Positions 63,170 through 64,000 of a stretch of DNA of 64,000 bases are shown one piece after another. The notes under the pieces were generated by a model that saw only the letters and a list, made by a program, of their open reading frames with translations, was not told where the DNA came from and did no database searches. A program made the translations under genes and the position numbers. Every line of letters begins with the position of its first letter. The stretch's first letter is position 1. This DNA is from an uncultured Lachnospiraceae bacterium (GTDB lineage: Bacteria; Bacillota; Clostridia; Lachnospirales; Lachnospiraceae), in NCBI GenBank assembly GCA_910585545.1, contig CAJUFN010000001.1:186001-250000 (forward strand), read 5' to 3'.

Positions 63170-64000
63170 TTATGTCTGTACATGTTTTTTTATAAACTTT
63201 TGGGCAGAACTAAACGAACAAGCAGATAATAATAACATCATCTTCACTTTTGTAGAAAGATATTTATTCATCATCGCAATCGGAAGTATTTTTCGTACTG
63301 CAATCATGTATTTATTTACATACTCCCAATACTTACTCATATCTTCTTCCAGTAATACCTGACGCGTACAAAAATATAGATGATTAACTAGACCAGAAGT
63401 TATCTTTTCATACTGTTCTCGTTTATAGTTCTTTCTTCTTTTTTTAAAAAAATCCATATTTTCTATAGTATTATATATTATATCTGCACTCAATCTTTCA
63501 TTACTAATACCCATAATACTATCATCTCGTATGCAGTAATGATAATAAATCTTATCTGAAACAACAACCTTATCCGCATAGTCCATTAATCTTGGTATTA
63601 AATAATAATCTTCGTATAATCTTCCTTTGGGATATAATAATTTTTCGAAAAGCTCCTTGCGATATATTTTATTACAAGAAGCAACCCAAAATTTTCTATC
63701 ATAAAGCATTGCACAAAGTGCATCCTTTGACTCATAAATTGCAAATTCATACTTTTCTATATTTACAATCATGTCATTTACAACTGTATTTATTCCACTT
63801 ACAGCAATATCCGCATGAGTAGAATCAAGAAGTTCACATAAATCCGACAACATCTCTCCTTGAATATAATCATCACTGTCAATACATGCAATGTACTCTC
63901 CTCGAGCAACTTTAATTCCTGCATTTCGAGCATCAGATAATCCACCATTCTCTTTATGAATAACCCTAACTTTTTCATACCTCTGTGCATAATAATCACA
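63170..64000 (-). CDS. GT2 family glycosyltransferase, truncated by the right window edge
   Basis: The frame is open from the window edge down to 63170. The part beyond 63853 reads VRVIHKENGGLSDARNAGIK and ACIDSDDYIQGEML, so the metal-binding DSDD and the donor loop are present. The N-terminal strand and NDGS motif lie outside. The C-terminal part has the helical region usual for capsule GT2 enzymes. Confidence 0.9.
   Translation of the reverse strand, partial: CDYYAQRYEKVRVIHKENGGLSDARNAGIKVARGEYIACIDSDDYIQGEMLSDLCELLDSTHADIAVSGINTVVNDMIVNIEKYEFAIYESKDALCAMLYDRKFWVASCNKIYRKELFEKLLYPKGRLYEDYYLIPRLMDYADKVVVSDKIYYHYCIRDDSIMGISNERLSADIIYNTIENMDFFKKRRKNYKREQYEKITSGLVNHLYFCTRQVLLEEDMSKYWEYVNKYMIAVRKILPIAMMNKYLSTKVKMMLLLSACSFSSAQKFIKKHVQT

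Noticed and set aside
63799..63999. A separate small gene at the right edge.
   Set aside because: It is an out-of-frame reading of the truncated GT2 gene, whose DSDD motif is in the other frame.
1..64000. CRISPR arrays, tRNA or rRNA genes, prophage structural genes.
   Set aside because: No regularly spaced direct repeats, no cloverleaf-type sequences and no phage capsid, tail or terminase-like proteins were found on either strand.

Overview
The window looks like the chromosome of a gut-type Lachnospiraceae (class Clostridia). The evidence is the low-GC Gram-positive gene style with AGGAGG-type ribosome binding sites, a six-subunit Rnf complex, IspH next to an S1 protein, CpsB/C/D-type capsule regulators, sortase substrates with Firmicutes-style anchors, a LoaP-type NusG paralogue, and EpsG/EpsL/EpsM/EpsN-like polysaccharide genes. 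No rRNA, tRNA or CRISPR array was seen. Almost every gene is on the minus strand. The left 20 kb reads as ordinary core genome. From about 24.4 kb rightwards the sequence is much more AT-rich, as is usual for capsule islands.

Layout. (1) 0-2.6 kb: ruvA-ruvB with a Gx-type membrane protein and a NusG-domain-II protein. (2) 2.7-10 kb: an ApbE flavin transferase (plus strand), two small membrane proteins and the operon rnfC-D-G-E-A-B. ApbE is the enzyme class that attaches FMN to RnfG and RnfD. (3) 10-15 kb: S1 protein, ispH, cmk, an HI0933-type flavoprotein and an RpiR regulator. (4) 15-24.4 kb: surface-polymer control. This holds a Wzz/CpsC chain-length protein, class B sortase, LCP protein, a wall-anchored protein, CpsB phosphatase and CpsD kinase, then a VanZ protein and a 1226-residue wall-anchored adhesin-like protein. 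(5) 24.8-44.1 kb: a 19-kb capsule operon of 20 genes. It starts with loaP and runs through an amino-sugar/initiating-transferase set, nine glycosyltransferases, acyl-, phospho- and pyruvyl-transferases, EpsG polymerase and Wzx flippase. (6) 44.1-45.4 kb: a switch. A 182-bp segment carrying a good promoter pointed at loaP is bounded by perfect 17-bp inverted repeats and lies beside a tyrosine recombinase, so capsule expression is probably phase-variable. The DNA shown is in the ON orientation. (7) 45.6-52.9 kb: a four-gene defence operon whose last two genes match the RADAR pair (RdrA-like ATPase, RdrB-like adenosine-deaminase-fold protein). They are preceded by a SLATT-like membrane protein and a TPR protein with an unrecognised N-terminal domain. 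(8) 53.0-53.6 kb: broken IS110 and possible IS3 remnants. (9) 53.6-64 kb: a second capsule-type cluster. It holds CapE/CapG/CapF for UDP-L-FucNAc, VanZ, two acyltransferases (one frameshifted), Wzx, a Fe-S F420-hydrogenase-beta-like protein, and a GT2 glycosyltransferase cut by the right edge.

The most notable items are the RADAR-like operon with an extra TPR component and the invertible promoter driving a LoaP-controlled operon. All functional calls rest on motif reading; no database search was possible.
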